A stretch of DNA of 64,000 nucleotides, from assembly GCF_002864685.1 (NCBI RefSeq), contig NZ_NMQZ01000009.1, positions 25,404 to 89,403 of the forward strand, given 5' to 3'. Within the stretch, counting starts at the first letter, position 1. Each line of letters begins with the position of its first letter. This document shows positions 47,180-56,193 of this stretch, one piece after another. This DNA comes from Alloalcanivorax mobilis (GTDB taxonomy: Bacteria > Pseudomonadota > Gammaproteobacteria > Pseudomonadales > Alcanivoracaceae). Under the pieces are notes generated by a model that saw only the letters and a program-made list of their open reading frames with translations, was not told where the DNA came from and searched no databases. The position numbers and the translations under genes were made by a program.

Positions 47180-49510
47180 ATGGAAAAATCGAACTTTACC
47201 GTGGCCAAACGTTCGGCGGGCGAATGGTTATCTTCCCTGCCCACTCTGTTCATTCTTCTGACCGTCATCTTCCTGTCATCGGGTCAGATTATTCACTCCC
47301 AGCTCCTCAAGTTCGGGGAAAGCACCTGGGACGAGTACTTCCTGCTTCGCACCGCCGGTCTGGTCGCCGAACCGACCTGCGACCGCAATCCGAACATCGA
47401 TGAACAGGTCAGAAAGACCGTGGAACGGCGCAAGGCAGATGCCAGCAGCGACCCGTTGGCGGATATTCTTGGCGAGTCGGAAGTCAACGAAGACTCGATC
47501 CGTCAGTCCCTGCTGGCTTCACGGGACAACTGCGTGGACCGCTGGCAACGTTTCGAGACCGTGCAGGAGAAAGTCACCCCCTCGGTGATCATGTTCCGTA
47601 ACGTGGAAGGCGGGGTGGCCCGAATCGTCTCCACCCTGGGCGATTACAAGCGCCTGCTGCTGTGCCTGCTGGTGGTGATCTGCGCGGCCACCGCCACCAT
47701 TGCCCGCCACCACATTGCTCTGCGCCCTTCGCGCACCCGCAAGGACCATTACATCGGTACCGCGGCCCAATTGGCCGCCAACCTGATGCTGCTGATGTCC
47801 GCCACCGTCTACCGGGTGGAGGAAATGGACGCGCTCAGTTCCGGCGTTCAGGTCAGCAATTTCTATCTGCACAAATTCTGGATCATGGGCTTCGCCCTGC
47901 TCTCGCTGATCTCCCTGTATCAGTTGATCCGGCCACCCAAGACGCTGGAGAGCGGTGGCTCCTGGCCCAAGGCGTTCCTGACCATTCCGCTGTACAGCTT
48001 TATGTGTCTCACCGCCGGCGCCCAGTTCATCAGCCAGGGCTATTACCACGGTATCTCGGTGTATCTGGGCATGATGATGGAACTGTCCACCATGTTCCTG
48101 AATCTGGCGCTGTACATCTGGATCGGCATGATGCTCAAGCAAACCAGGCTCGCCCATCTGGTGTTTGATGTACTGCGACCGTGGAAGATGTCCCCGGAGC
48201 TGATGTGCTTCGTGGTGCTGGCCGTGGCGGCGGTTCCCACCGCCTACACCGGCGCCTCCGGGATCTTCGTGATCGCCGCCGGCGCGACCATCTACAATGA
48301 GCTGATCCGCGCCGGCGCACGCAAACAACTGGCGCTGGCCGCCACCGCCATGTCCGGCTCCATGGGCGTGGTGCTGCGGCCCTGTCTGCTGGTGGTGATC
48401 ATCGCGGCGCTCAACAAGAGCGTGACCACCGCCGAGCTGTTCAGCTCCGGGCACAAGCTGTTCTTCCTGAGCCTGCTGCTGTTCTTTATTTACAGCCAGT
48501 TCGCGCGCACTTCGCCGGCACGCATCGCGCCGTTCTCCGAAGCCCTGCCCGCCAGCCTCAAGCGTCTGGTACCGCTGCTTCCCTATGGCATCATCGTCGG
48601 CGCGATCCTGATCCTGTTCAGTGATCTGCTGAACCGCCATCTGGACGAGTTCTCGGCACCCATTATCCTGCCGGTAATGATGCTGGCGATTCTCGCCTAC
48701 GAGAAATTCAGCCGCCATTTCCTGCATCTGTTCAGCTTGTTCCTGGCGCCGATGCTGGTGCTCTCGGCAATGGGCATCTGGGAGGGGTATCAGGCCCTGC
48801 AAAGCGGCAATATTCCCGCCGGCGTCTCCGCCGCCGGGCTGCAGAATATTCTCTGGGGAGAATTCTGGCGCGATTTGATTCTGGGCGTGTTCCTGGTTGT
48901 CCACTATCTGGTCAAAACGCCGGACATGGACCCGCACTACCAGCGTGAGGAAGGCGTCTCCGACCGTCTTGAGGGCTCACTGCGGTTCGCCACCAATGAG
49001 ACCACCGGCCACATCGGCGCGCTGCTGATGCTGATGGCGTTGTCGGTCAGCACCGGCGGCATTATCGAACGCTCCGGGGTGCTGGAGATGTTGCCCGCGA
49101 CCTTCCCGTCAATCTGGATCGCGATGACCATTCTGGTGGTGACCATGGTGATCATCGGCATGTTCATGGACCCTTACGGGGCGGTGATTCTGGTCAACGC
49201 CACCATCGCCCAGGTCGCCTTCAACAACGGCATCGCGCCACTGCATTTCTGGATGATCTCGCTGGTCGCCTTCGAGCTGGGTTATCTGACACCGCCGGTG
49301 GCGCTCAATCACTTGCTGACACGACAGGTAGTCGGCGACGAAGAGGTGGAAAGCGCCAGGCTGACCACCGGCACCTTCTATCGCCGCCACGAGAAGATTC
49401 TACTGCCGATCGCGGTGATGCTGACCGCCTTGCTGGCGGTGGCCTATCTGCCACTGATGTCCGATTCGCTGCATCAATGGCTGTTCCAGAAAATCCAGGT
49501 CGGCATGTAA
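47180..49510 (+). CDS. Fused TRAP transporter permease (DctQM-like) 1
   Basis: A 776-residue membrane protein. Residues about 300-776 match the TRAP large permease DctM: YTGASGIFVIAAGATIY, then ATAMSGSMGVVLRP, and near the C-terminus NNGIAPLHFWM and LGYLTPPVALNHLL. The first 300 residues carry extra helices (about 20-38, 158-178, 195-212, 231-250, 263-283), as expected if the small subunit DctQ is fused. Unusually, helices 1 and 2 are separated by a soluble segment of about 115 residues (40-155) with Cys67 and Cys118, probably periplasmic. TRAP transporters use an ion gradient with a binding protein. Substrate unknown. Confidence 0.82.
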   Translation: MEKSNFTVAKRSAGEWLSSLPTLFILLTVIFLSSGQIIHSQLLKFGESTWDEYFLLRTAGLVAEPTCDRNPNIDEQVRKTVERRKADASSDPLADILGESEVNEDSIRQSLLASRDNCVDRWQRFETVQEKVTPSVIMFRNVEGGVARIVSTLGDYKRLLLCLLVVICAATATIARHHIALRPSRTRKDHYIGTAAQLAANLMLLMSATVYRVEEMDALSSGVQVSNFYLHKFWIMGFALLSLISLYQLIRPPKTLESGGSWPKAFLTIPLYSFMCLTAGAQFISQGYYHGISVYLGMMMELSTMFLNLALYIWIGMMLKQTRLAHLVFDVLRPWKMSPELMCFVVLAVAAVPTAYTGASGIFVIAAGATIYNELIRAGARKQLALAATAMSGSMGVVLRPCLLVVIIAALNKSVTTAELFSSGHKLFFLSLLLFFIYSQFARTSPARIAPFSEALPASLKRLVPLLPYGIIVGAILILFSDLLNRHLDEFSAPIILPVMMLAILAYEKFSRHFLHLFSLFLAPMLVLSAMGIWEGYQALQSGNIPAGVSAAGLQNILWGEFWRDLILGVFLVVHYLVKTPDMDPHYQREEGVSDRLEGSLRFATNETTGHIGALLMLMALSVSTGGIIERSGVLEMLPATFPSIWIAMTILVVTMVIIGMFMDPYGAVILVNATIAQVAFNNGIAPLHFWMISLVAFELGYLTPPVALNHLLTRQVVGDEEVESARLTTGTFYRRHEKILLPIAVMLTALLAVAYLPLMSDSLHQWLFQKIQVGM

Positions 49511-49526
49511 TCCTGACGACCTGAAC

Positions 49527-49552
49527 CAGGGGCCTTCGGGCCCCTTTTTTTC
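49527..49552 (+). terminator. Terminator between the two permease genes
   Basis: A GGGGCC/GGCCCC stem with loop TTCG is followed by seven T residues, 16 bases after the first permease stop. The second permease must therefore have its own promoter or depend on read-through. Confidence 0.88.
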
Positions 49553-49656
49553 TGATGCCCAAGGCGCACCGGATCGCCGCCCGCTTTCTCATAAGGCCAG
49601 ACTAAAACCGAATCGAAAAACAAAAACATTAAAAATAGAAGCAAAAGGGGACAGCA

Positions 49657-51987
49657 ATGGAAGCAACGACCACCGGCTGGAAGAGCCGCACCATCTCGGA
49701 ATGGCTGTGCTCACTGCCCACTCTGATCATCCTGCTACTGGTGATTTTCCTTTCCTCCGGCCAGATCATCCACTCGCAGTTGCTCAAGTTCGGCGAACAG
49801 ACCTGGGAAGACTACTTTCTGCTGCGCGGCGCCGGGGTAATCACGCAGCCATCCTGCGACCGCAACCCGGACCTTGACCGTCAGGTGCGTGACACCATTG
49901 AACGGCGCAAGGCGGATACCCGCACCGACCCGCTGGCCGATATTCTCGGTGCCACGGAAATCGACGCCCGGGCAATTCGCCAATCGCTTACCGCGTCGCT
50001 GAATAACTGTCGTGAAAGCTGGCAACGCTTCGAGACCGTCCAGGCCAAGGTGACGCCCGCGGTGATCGCCTATCAAAACGTCGAGGGCGGCGTCGCCCGG
50101 CTGGTGTCGGTACTGGGCCACTACAAGCAATTGCTGCTGTGCTTTCTGATCGTGATCTGCGGCGCCAGCACCACCCTGGTTCAGCATCACATCGGCCTGC
50201 GGCCGATTCGCACCGCCCGCGATCACACCGTGTCCACGGTGGCGCAATTGGCCGCCAACGTTCTGCTGCTGATCTCCGCTTTGGTTTATCGCCATCAGGA
50301 AGCCGCGGCTCTGGCCTCCGGCGTTCAGGTCGGTGGCTTCTTTATGCACCCGTTCTGGATCGCCGGTTTCGCGCTGCTCAGCGCCGCCTCCCTGTACCTT
50401 CTTATACGCGGCCCACGAGGCCTGGAACCCGGAGGCTCCTGGGGCAAAGCACTGCTGACCATTCCGCTGTACAGCTTCATGTGCTTCAGCGCCAGCGCGC
50501 AGTTTTTCGCCCAGGGTTATTTCCACGGCGTGTCCGTCTACCTGGGCATGATGATGGAGTTGTCCACGCTGTTTCTGAACCTGGCGTTGTACATCTGGAT
50601 CGGCATGATGCTCAAGCAGACCCGCCTGACCCATCTGGTGTTCGACGTTCTGCGCCCCTGGCGCATGTCCGCGGAGCTGATGTGCTTCGTGGTCCTGGCG
50701 GTGGCCGCCGTGCTCACCGCCTATACCGGCGCCTCCGGGATCTTTCTGATCGCCGCCGGCGCCACTATTTATGCCGAACTGCGGCGCGCCGGGGCGCGCA
50801 AACAACTGGCACTGGCGGCCACCGCCATGTCCGGCTCCATGGGCGTGGTCCTGCGCCCCTGCCTGTTGGTGGTGATCATCGCCGCGCTCAACAAAAGCGT
50901 CACCACCACCGAGCTGTTTGCCTCCGGGCACAAGATGTTTTTTATCAGCCTGCTGATCTTTTTCGTTTACAGCCAGTTCGCGCGCACCTCACCGGCGCGC
51001 ATCGCGCCGTTTTCCCAGGCTCTGCCGGCCAGCCTGCGCCGGCTGATACCCTTGGTGCCCTATGGCATCGTGGTGGGCGCGGTGCTGGTCCTGTTCAGCG
51101 ATCTTCTGGATCGCCATATGGACGAATTCTCCGCGCCGATCATTCTGCCGATGATGCTGCTCGCGGTGCTCGCCTACGAAAAGCTCAGCCGCCACATCCT
51201 CCACCTCTTCGCCCTTTTTCTGATTCCCATGCTGGTGTTCTCGGTGGTCGATCTGTGGCAGGGCTATCAAGCCCTTCAGGCCGGCGACATCCCTTCCGGG
51301 ATGTCCGCCGCCGGTCTGGAAAACACGCTCTGGGGCGGCTTCTGGCGGGATCTGATACTGACCGGTTTCCTGGTTGTCCACTATTTGCTGAAAACCGGAC
51401 CCGACACCCCCCGGTTCGCACCCGAAGCCGGTGTCTCGGAAAAGCTGGAAGGCTCCCTGCGGTTTTCCATCAACGAGACCACCACGCACATCGGGGCTCT
51501 GTTGATGCTGATGGCGCTTTCGGTGAGCACCGCTGGCATTCTCGAACGCTCCGGCGTGATGGAGAGCCTGCCGGAGGTGTTCCCCTCGATCTGGATCGCC
51601 ACCACCCTGTTGGTCCTTATCATGGTCATTATCGGCATGTTCGTGGACCCGTTCGGCGCGGTGATGCTGGTCAACGCCACGGTCGCTCAGGTGGCCTACA
51701 ACAACGGCATCGCGCCGCTGCATTTCTGGATGATCGCTCTGATCGCCTTTGAGCTGGGCTATCTGACACCACCGGTGGCGCTCAATCATCTGTTGACCAG
51801 GCAGGTGGTGGGCGACGACGAAGTGGAAAGCGCGCGCCTTGATCAGGGCAGCTTCTACCGGCGCCACGAGAAAATCCTGCTGCCCATCATGGTGATGCTG
51901 AGCGCGCTTCTGGCGGTGGCCTATCTGCCGCTGTTGTCCGATTCGCTGCATCACTGGCTGTTCCAAAGCATCGAGGTCGGTATGTAA
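49657..51987 (+). CDS. Fused TRAP transporter permease (DctQM-like) 2
   Basis: A second 776-residue permease, highly similar to the first along its whole length. It aligns without gaps wherever I compared, including Cys67 and Cys118, and the TGASGIF, MSGSMGVVLRPCLLVVII and GYLTPPVALNHLLTRQVV blocks are the same. The N-terminal 20 residues and the loop near 85-115 differ most, as might the ligand-handling parts. An A-rich leader (49606-49650) and an AAGGGGA ribosome site precede it. The pair is a tandem gene duplication kept by selection for at least partly separate roles (inference). Confidence 0.82.
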   Translation: MEATTTGWKSRTISEWLCSLPTLIILLLVIFLSSGQIIHSQLLKFGEQTWEDYFLLRGAGVITQPSCDRNPDLDRQVRDTIERRKADTRTDPLADILGATEIDARAIRQSLTASLNNCRESWQRFETVQAKVTPAVIAYQNVEGGVARLVSVLGHYKQLLLCFLIVICGASTTLVQHHIGLRPIRTARDHTVSTVAQLAANVLLLISALVYRHQEAAALASGVQVGGFFMHPFWIAGFALLSAASLYLLIRGPRGLEPGGSWGKALLTIPLYSFMCFSASAQFFAQGYFHGVSVYLGMMMELSTLFLNLALYIWIGMMLKQTRLTHLVFDVLRPWRMSAELMCFVVLAVAAVLTAYTGASGIFLIAAGATIYAELRRAGARKQLALAATAMSGSMGVVLRPCLLVVIIAALNKSVTTTELFASGHKMFFISLLIFFVYSQFARTSPARIAPFSQALPASLRRLIPLVPYGIVVGAVLVLFSDLLDRHMDEFSAPIILPMMLLAVLAYEKLSRHILHLFALFLIPMLVFSVVDLWQGYQALQAGDIPSGMSAAGLENTLWGGFWRDLILTGFLVVHYLLKTGPDTPRFAPEAGVSEKLEGSLRFSINETTTHIGALLMLMALSVSTAGILERSGVMESLPEVFPSIWIATTLLVLIMVIIGMFVDPFGAVMLVNATVAQVAYNNGIAPLHFWMIALIAFELGYLTPPVALNHLLTRQVVGDDEVESARLDQGSFYRRHEKILLPIMVMLSALLAVAYLPLLSDSLHHWLFQSIEVGM

Positions 51988-51992
51988 TCAGC

Positions 51993-52024
51993 CCCGGGGC
52001 GGCGGTCACGCCGCCCCGGTTTTG
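51993..52024 (+). terminator. Terminator after permease 2
   Basis: An 11-bp perfect stem CCGGGGCGGCG/CGCCGCCCCGG with loop GTCA is followed by TTTTG, six bases after the permease stop. Confidence 0.8.
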
Positions 52025-52143
52025 CAAAATGCGCAATCATGTCGACTCCGGCTTCCTATCCGGCTTGCATATCGGCTACTCTGCGAAGACGTGATTCACA
52101 GGCGCTTTCAATCTCCGCAGCGACGTTCTGGAAAGGTCGATCA

Positions 52144-52296
52144 ATGGCACATAAACCGGACAGCTCACCGACACGCCCCACCGAGCCGCTGCCGCGCTCG
52201 GTGAAACCGGCCGTGCTCTTTCTTGGCTTTTTGTTCCTCGTCACGGCCGGCATCGCCGCCGCCTGTTACGTGGTAGACCGCCTGATTTACGGGTAG
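52144..52296 (+). CDS. Small single-pass membrane protein
   Basis: A 50-residue protein with a polar Pro/Ser/Thr-rich N-terminus and one hydrophobic helix (about 21-43, AVLFLGFLFLVTAGIAAACYVV), ending in a short basic-aromatic tail. I chose the ATG at 52144, which has an AAAGG site. A reading from 52039 is longer but lacks one. No family recognised. It is seven bases ahead of the PilZ gene, so possibly co-translated. Confidence 0.55.
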   Translation: MAHKPDSSPTRPTEPLPRSVKPAVLFLGFLFLVTAGIAAACYVVDRLIYG

Positions 52297-52303
52297 CCGC
52301 TCT

Positions 52304-52648
52304 ATGCGTTCCCAGGATGATCAGCGCCAGGCCCCGCGACACGCTCAAGCGGATATCCGCCTGACCCTGCGGCTTGAAGAGGGCGCGGCGGATCAGGAGC
52401 CGATGATACTGAACTGCCGCGACATCTCCCGCGCCGGCCTGGGCGTAATTTTCCCCCATGCCATCGCCCCGGACACCGACGTGGAACTGTGGATCGACGG
52501 CGGCGGGCGGCACTTGCATCTGTTTGGCACCGTGGCCTGGTGCGCGGCACCCGCCGGGCAATGGCAAGCGGGCATCGCACTCAATCTGGAACGCAGTGAT
52601 GGCGGTGCCTGGGCCGACCGGTTTGATCATGACACCTTCGACGCCTGA
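52304..52648 (+). CDS. PilZ domain protein (predicted c-di-GMP binding)
   Basis: A 114-residue stand-alone PilZ domain. The N-terminal arginine cluster (RQAPRHAQADIR) fits RxxxR and the DISRAGLG segment fits D/N-x-S-x-x-G, the two c-di-GMP binding motifs. A WQAGIAL strand closes the barrel. Such small PilZ proteins act as c-di-GMP receivers for partner proteins. Its partner is unknown. Confidence 0.8.
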   Translation: MRSQDDQRQAPRHAQADIRLTLRLEEGAADQEPMILNCRDISRAGLGVIFPHAIAPDTDVELWIDGGGRHLHLFGTVAWCAAPAGQWQAGIALNLERSDGGAWADRFDHDTFDA

Positions 52649-53387
52649 GTCGCTGCTGTTCCAGCGCGGTGATCGCTACCAGCATCACCGGCCCGACTAC
52701 CCCACGGAACTGTTCGACTGGCTGGCCCAACGGACGCCATCGCGGCAACGGGCGCTTGATATGGGTTGCGGCAGCGGCCAGGCCTGCCGTGCCCTGGAAT
52801 CGATATTCAATGAAGTTCTTGGTGCCGACATCAGCGTGGCGCAGTTGCGCGCCGCCCCCGCCGGCAACACCGGTTATCTGGCGGCCCGGGCCGATTCCCT
52901 GCCGTTGCCCGCCGCCAGCCTGGACCTGATCACCGTGGCCCAGGCGCTGCACTGGTTCGCGCTGCCCGCGTTCTTCCACGAAGCCGGCCGGGTGCTGCGC
53001 GAAGGCGGCCTGCTGGCGATCATCAGCTATGGACTTTGCAGTGTGCGAGGGCTGGAAGGGCTGGTGGAGCGTTTCCACGACGACACCCTGCGGCCCTGGT
53101 GGCCGGCGGCTCGTTGGCTGGTGGTGGACGGTTATAAAAGCATTGATCTGCCGTGGCCGGAATACACTGAGCAGCCGGCCATCGTGCTGCGTCGTCAATG
53201 GCATTGGCGGGACATGGCCGGTTATCTGGACACCTGGTCGGCACTGGTCAAAGCCCGGGCACACGGCCAGGACCCACTGGCGGCGTTCCTGCCTGAACTG
53301 CAGCGCCACTGGGGAGACCGGGAGCGTGAGGTAAGCTGGCCGTTGCGGCTGCGTTGTTGCGCCAGACCGGCGGGCGCGCCGGCCTGA
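52629..53387 (+). CDS. SAM-dependent class I methyltransferase
   Basis: A 252-residue methyltransferase with the SAM-binding motif ALDMGCGSGQACRAL and a conserved VAQALHWFALPAFFHEAGRVLREGG segment. This matches the Trm-like/tellurite-type methyltransferase_11 proteins whose substrates are mostly unknown. The ATG at 52629 overlaps the PilZ gene by 20 bases. Longer readings run through PilZ in another frame. Convergent with the HIT gene, with one base between stop codons. Confidence 0.8.
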   Translation: MTPSTPESLLFQRGDRYQHHRPDYPTELFDWLAQRTPSRQRALDMGCGSGQACRALESIFNEVLGADISVAQLRAAPAGNTGYLAARADSLPLPAASLDLITVAQALHWFALPAFFHEAGRVLREGGLLAIISYGLCSVRGLEGLVERFHDDTLRPWWPAARWLVVDGYKSIDLPWPEYTEQPAIVLRRQWHWRDMAGYLDTWSALVKARAHGQDPLAAFLPELQRHWGDREREVSWPLRLRCCARPAGAPA

Positions 53388-53388
53388 T

Positions 53389-53838
53389 TCACGGCTTGGG
53401 GAAGTGCTCCGCCAACAGACCGGCAAGACGGTCCAGGCGGCGCCGGCGTTTGGCCAGGCCGAACAGGTTCATCATCCGCGTGCCCCAGGTGAACGCGGTG
53501 GCCAGGGTGTCACCGCCACGCCGGGGGATCACATGCAGATGCACATGGGGCACGTGCTGATTGGCCTCACGACCGTCATTGACCACCACGTTGTGCGCCT
53601 TGACATCCAGCCCGGCTCTCTTGTGGGCGCGAATGGTGCGCCGGGCCAGCTCGAACAGATGGGCGGAGAGGTCCGCGTCCAGATGCTCCAGCAGCGGATG
53701 ATGCGCCACCGGAATCACCAGGCAGTGAGCCTCGCGCACCGGAAACAAATCCAGAATCACCACCGCCCGCTCGTCCCGATATACCACGCTGGCCGGGTCC
53801 CGGCCCTCGAGAATGGCGCAGAACACGCAATCGGCCAC
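53389..53838 (-). CDS. HIT family hydrolase
   Basis: A 149-residue histidine-triad protein with the HVHLHVIP motif (H-x-H-x-H) and zinc-type CVFC at the N-terminus. HIT enzymes hydrolyse nucleotide phosphoramidates or dinucleotide polyphosphates. I chose the GTG at 53838, six bases after a GGAGGA site. A GTG at 53844 abuts the site and is too close. Readings to 54168 run antisense-like through the next gene. Last gene of the rnd operon. Confidence 0.88.
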   Translation of the reverse strand: MADCVFCAILEGRDPASVVYRDERAVVILDLFPVREAHCLVIPVAHHPLLEHLDADLSAHLFELARRTIRAHKRAGLDVKAHNVVVNDGREANQHVPHVHLHVIPRRGGDTLATAFTWGTRMMNLFGLAKRRRRLDRLAGLLAEHFPKP

Positions 53839-53840
53839 GC

Positions 53841-54188
53841 TCACTCCTCCGCGTAGTAACGCGCCTGCTTGCGCCGCTGTCGCCACAGTTCCGCCATCGC
53901 CACCAGCAGGGTCACCAGAAGCATCGCCACCAGCGGCCCGCCGGCGCGCCACAGGCTGGCGTCCTGCTGGGCAAAGCCGTCGAACAGACTCACCACCCAG
54001 GCCGGCGCCCATTCGCTGTGCTGCGAGGACACCGACCAGGGCGTCAGCAACAGGGCCGCCGCCAGCGCCCGCAGCGGCAACTTCACCCAGCGCTGCAACG
54101 GACGGGTAATGTACCAAAGCACGAACAACACCCCGACGCTGCCCACCAGATACGCAAACCAGCCCCACAAATACGCTTTCGTTGTCAC
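53841..54188 (-). CDS. Conserved-type hypothetical membrane protein
   Basis: A 115-residue protein with three hydrophobic stretches (about 8-28, 40-55, 83-101) and a basic C-terminus ending WRQRRKQARYYAEE. The GTG start at 54188 is preceded by a GGGAG site. Readings to 54383 run through ycgN. No family or function recognised. It lies 37 bases after ycgN and two bases before the HIT gene. Confidence 0.65.
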   Translation of the reverse strand: MTTKAYLWGWFAYLVGSVGVLFVLWYITRPLQRWVKLPLRALAAALLLTPWSVSSQHSEWAPAWVVSLFDGFAQQDASLWRAGGPLVAMLLVTLLVAMAELWRQRRKQARYYAEE

Positions 54189-54225
54189 GTTGACTCCCGT
54201 TCCACGCCGTCGAGTCGGCGCGGTG

Positions 54226-54663
54226 TTAGTGAATCCAATGAATGATACGCTCTTGCAGATCGGCCTCGTCCACCGCCGACTCCGCCACCACCCGCCCGGC
54301 CACCGAAATGCCCGCCTCACGCACCGAGGCGGCACGCCCGGAGCGCAACGGATGCCAGGGTTTGAGGGCCTGCCCCCGGGCACGCAGCCGGTAGGCGCAG
54401 GTGCCGGGCAGCCAGTCCGTGTCCCGGGCCATGCTCAGGGTCACCTGAACGCAGTCTGGCACATGGCGGTGTCGCTCGGCGTATACCGTACACCGGCAAG
54501 CATGGGTGTCCAGACAGGCGCAGGCGACGTCGGTGAACACGATCTCGCCGCTGTCCTCATCTTCCAGTTTGACCAGACAGCAGCGTCCGCAGCCGTCGCA
54601 CAGCGCCTCCCACTCCTGCTCATCCAACTGCTCCAGGGGCAGCTCCCAAAACCGCTCACGCAC
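54226..54663 (-). CDS. ycgN: YcgN family cysteine cluster protein (UPF0260)
   Basis: A 145-residue protein of the UPF0260/YcgN family. Cys22, Cys25, Cys28 and Cys29 (LCDGCGRCC) and further cysteines in [15 protein letters not shown] form the metal-binding cluster, and the [13 protein letters not shown] segment is characteristic. Function unknown. It overlaps ycgL by eight bases. Confidence 0.92.
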   Translation of the reverse strand: MRERFWELPLEQLDEQEWEALCDGCGRCCLVKLEDEDSGEIVFTDVACACLDTHACRCTVYAERHRHVPDCVQVTLSMARDTDWLPGTCAYRLRARGQALKPWHPLRSGRAASVREAGISVAGRVVAESAVDEADLQERIIHWIH

Positions 54664-54952
54664 CGCGCGGCTTCCGCGGGTGCCCCGCCGCCAGCCACAG
54701 ATCCGGCTCCGGCGGCGGCGGCATCTGCAGATAAAAGCCCTGATCGCGAACCTGAGCCATTACCTTGGTCGCGTCGGCACGGGCCAGTGGGCGGTCTTCG
54801 CTGAGAATCATATCGGCCACATGCACCGGCTTGCCGAACTGACCACGCAGGGCCTCCGGCAGCGCTGTCAGCCCCTTGCCCCGCTCCACATACAGATACA
54901 TGTCGGCGCGGCGGGCACTGCGATAGATGGAACAGAACAGCTTACCGTTCAT
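54656..54952 (-). CDS. ycgL: YcgL domain protein
   Basis: A 98-residue protein of the YcgL family: [19 protein letters not shown] at the N-terminus and [14 protein letters not shown] at the C-terminus. Function unknown. It overlaps rnd by four bases and ycgN by eight, the usual rnd-ycgL-ycgN grouping. Confidence 0.92.
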   Translation of the reverse strand: MNGKLFCSIYRSARRADMYLYVERGKGLTALPEALRGQFGKPVHVADMILSEDRPLARADATKVMAQVRDQGFYLQMPPPPEPDLWLAAGHPRKPRGA

Positions 54953-56022
54953 AGGCTCTCCAGCAGCGGTTTCGCTACGATATCATGCCGCCAGCCGGCC
55001 ATCGGCTCGGGCAACCGGGCCGGGTCCCGCACCAACGCTTCCAACCAGCGCCGGCGCACCAGCACATCGGGCTTGAGCGCCAGTTGCTCGGCAATGCCAG
55101 CCACTTTATCACGCAGCGCCTTCACCTTCTGACGCTGCTCGCCATCCAACGGCTCAGGCAACGGCGCCGGCGGCTCGGCCCGCAAGCCGCGCTCAATGCA
55201 CTCGATGATGGTGTCACCGTCACGCCGCAGCAGCTTGGGGTGCAGCCCCAAACGCTGCAAGCCGGCCAACGACGGGCGCGTCTCGCGGCTGATTTCCAGC
55301 ATCTCGGGATCGCGCAACACGAACCCCTTGGGCAAATCCCGCTCGCGGGCCACCTGCTCACGCCACTGCGCCAGTTCGCGCAGCACCGCCAGCGGTTGGC
55401 CCTGCAGATGGCCGGCGCCCTTGACCTGGCGCCAGGGCTCGCCGGGTTCCGCCCGCGCCACCGCCTCTTCGCGCAGGCGCGCGCACTCTTCCCGCCACCA
55501 AGGCAGCCGGCCCAGCCGGTCGAGCTGCTCGCGCAGCCCCTGCGCCAGCGCCGGAAGATACTTGACGTCATCCTCCGCGTAGCTGAGCTGCTCGTCGCTG
55601 AGCGGGCGGCGCAGCCAATCGGTGCGCGTGGCGCCCTTGGCCAGGCTGACCCCGAGCCTAGTCTCGACAATGCGTTGATAGCCCAGTTGCATGTCTTCCC
55701 CGACCAGGGCGGCGGCGATCTGAGTGTCTTCCACCCCGGCGGGATAGACCCCGGTAAAGGCGGCCAGCGCTTCCAGATCTTCCGAACAGGCGTGCATCAC
55801 CAGCGGCCGGTTCGCCAACGCGGCGGCCAATACCGCCGGGTCCACCTGCATGGTGTCGATCAGATAAATCCCGTCACCATCATGCACCTGCACCAGAGCG
55901 AGCCTGGGGAAATAGGTGCGTTCACGCATGAACTCGGTGTCCAGGTAAAGCGGCTGGCCGGCGGCCAGGCCTGCCGACCACTGCCGAAGAGCGGCGCTGC
56001 TATCGCACCAGGAATACGCCAT
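54949..56022 (-). CDS. rnd: Ribonuclease D
   Basis: A 357-residue 3'-5' exoribonuclease for tRNA 3'-end trimming. DEDDy motifs appear in order: [24 protein letters not shown] and [12 protein letters not shown] (catalytic Tyr/Asp). An HRDC domain follows (about 200-285), then a second C-terminal helical domain. The ATG at 56022 ([12 protein letters not shown]) is preferred to 56076. First gene of a five-gene operon. Confidence 0.95.
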   Translation of the reverse strand: MAYSWCDSSAALRQWSAGLAAGQPLYLDTEFMRERTYFPRLALVQVHDGDGIYLIDTMQVDPAVLAAALANRPLVMHACSEDLEALAAFTGVYPAGVEDTQIAAALVGEDMQLGYQRIVETRLGVSLAKGATRTDWLRRPLSDEQLSYAEDDVKYLPALAQGLREQLDRLGRLPWWREECARLREEAVARAEPGEPWRQVKGAGHLQGQPLAVLRELAQWREQVARERDLPKGFVLRDPEMLEISRETRPSLAGLQRLGLHPKLLRRDGDTIIECIERGLRAEPPAPLPEPLDGEQRQKVKALRDKVAGIAEQLALKPDVLVRRRWLEALVRDPARLPEPMAGWRHDIVAKPLLESL

Positions 56023-56193
56023 GATGATCCATTGATTCGCGGGTTTGGCGGCATTATACGGGTCACGCCCGGCCACCGAAACGTGAAGCCGCCGCGCGGC
56101 GCTCGCCGAGGCTCAATTTTCGCGCCGCTTTCTGCTACTCTTGCGCCGTTTGGCAACCTCGAACGCACAACGGCAACCGCACAGGACATCGTA

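Noticed and set aside
54985..56193. Long N-terminal extension of gpmA
   Set aside because: It is antisense to rnd. GpmA starts at 56194 with the standard N-terminus.
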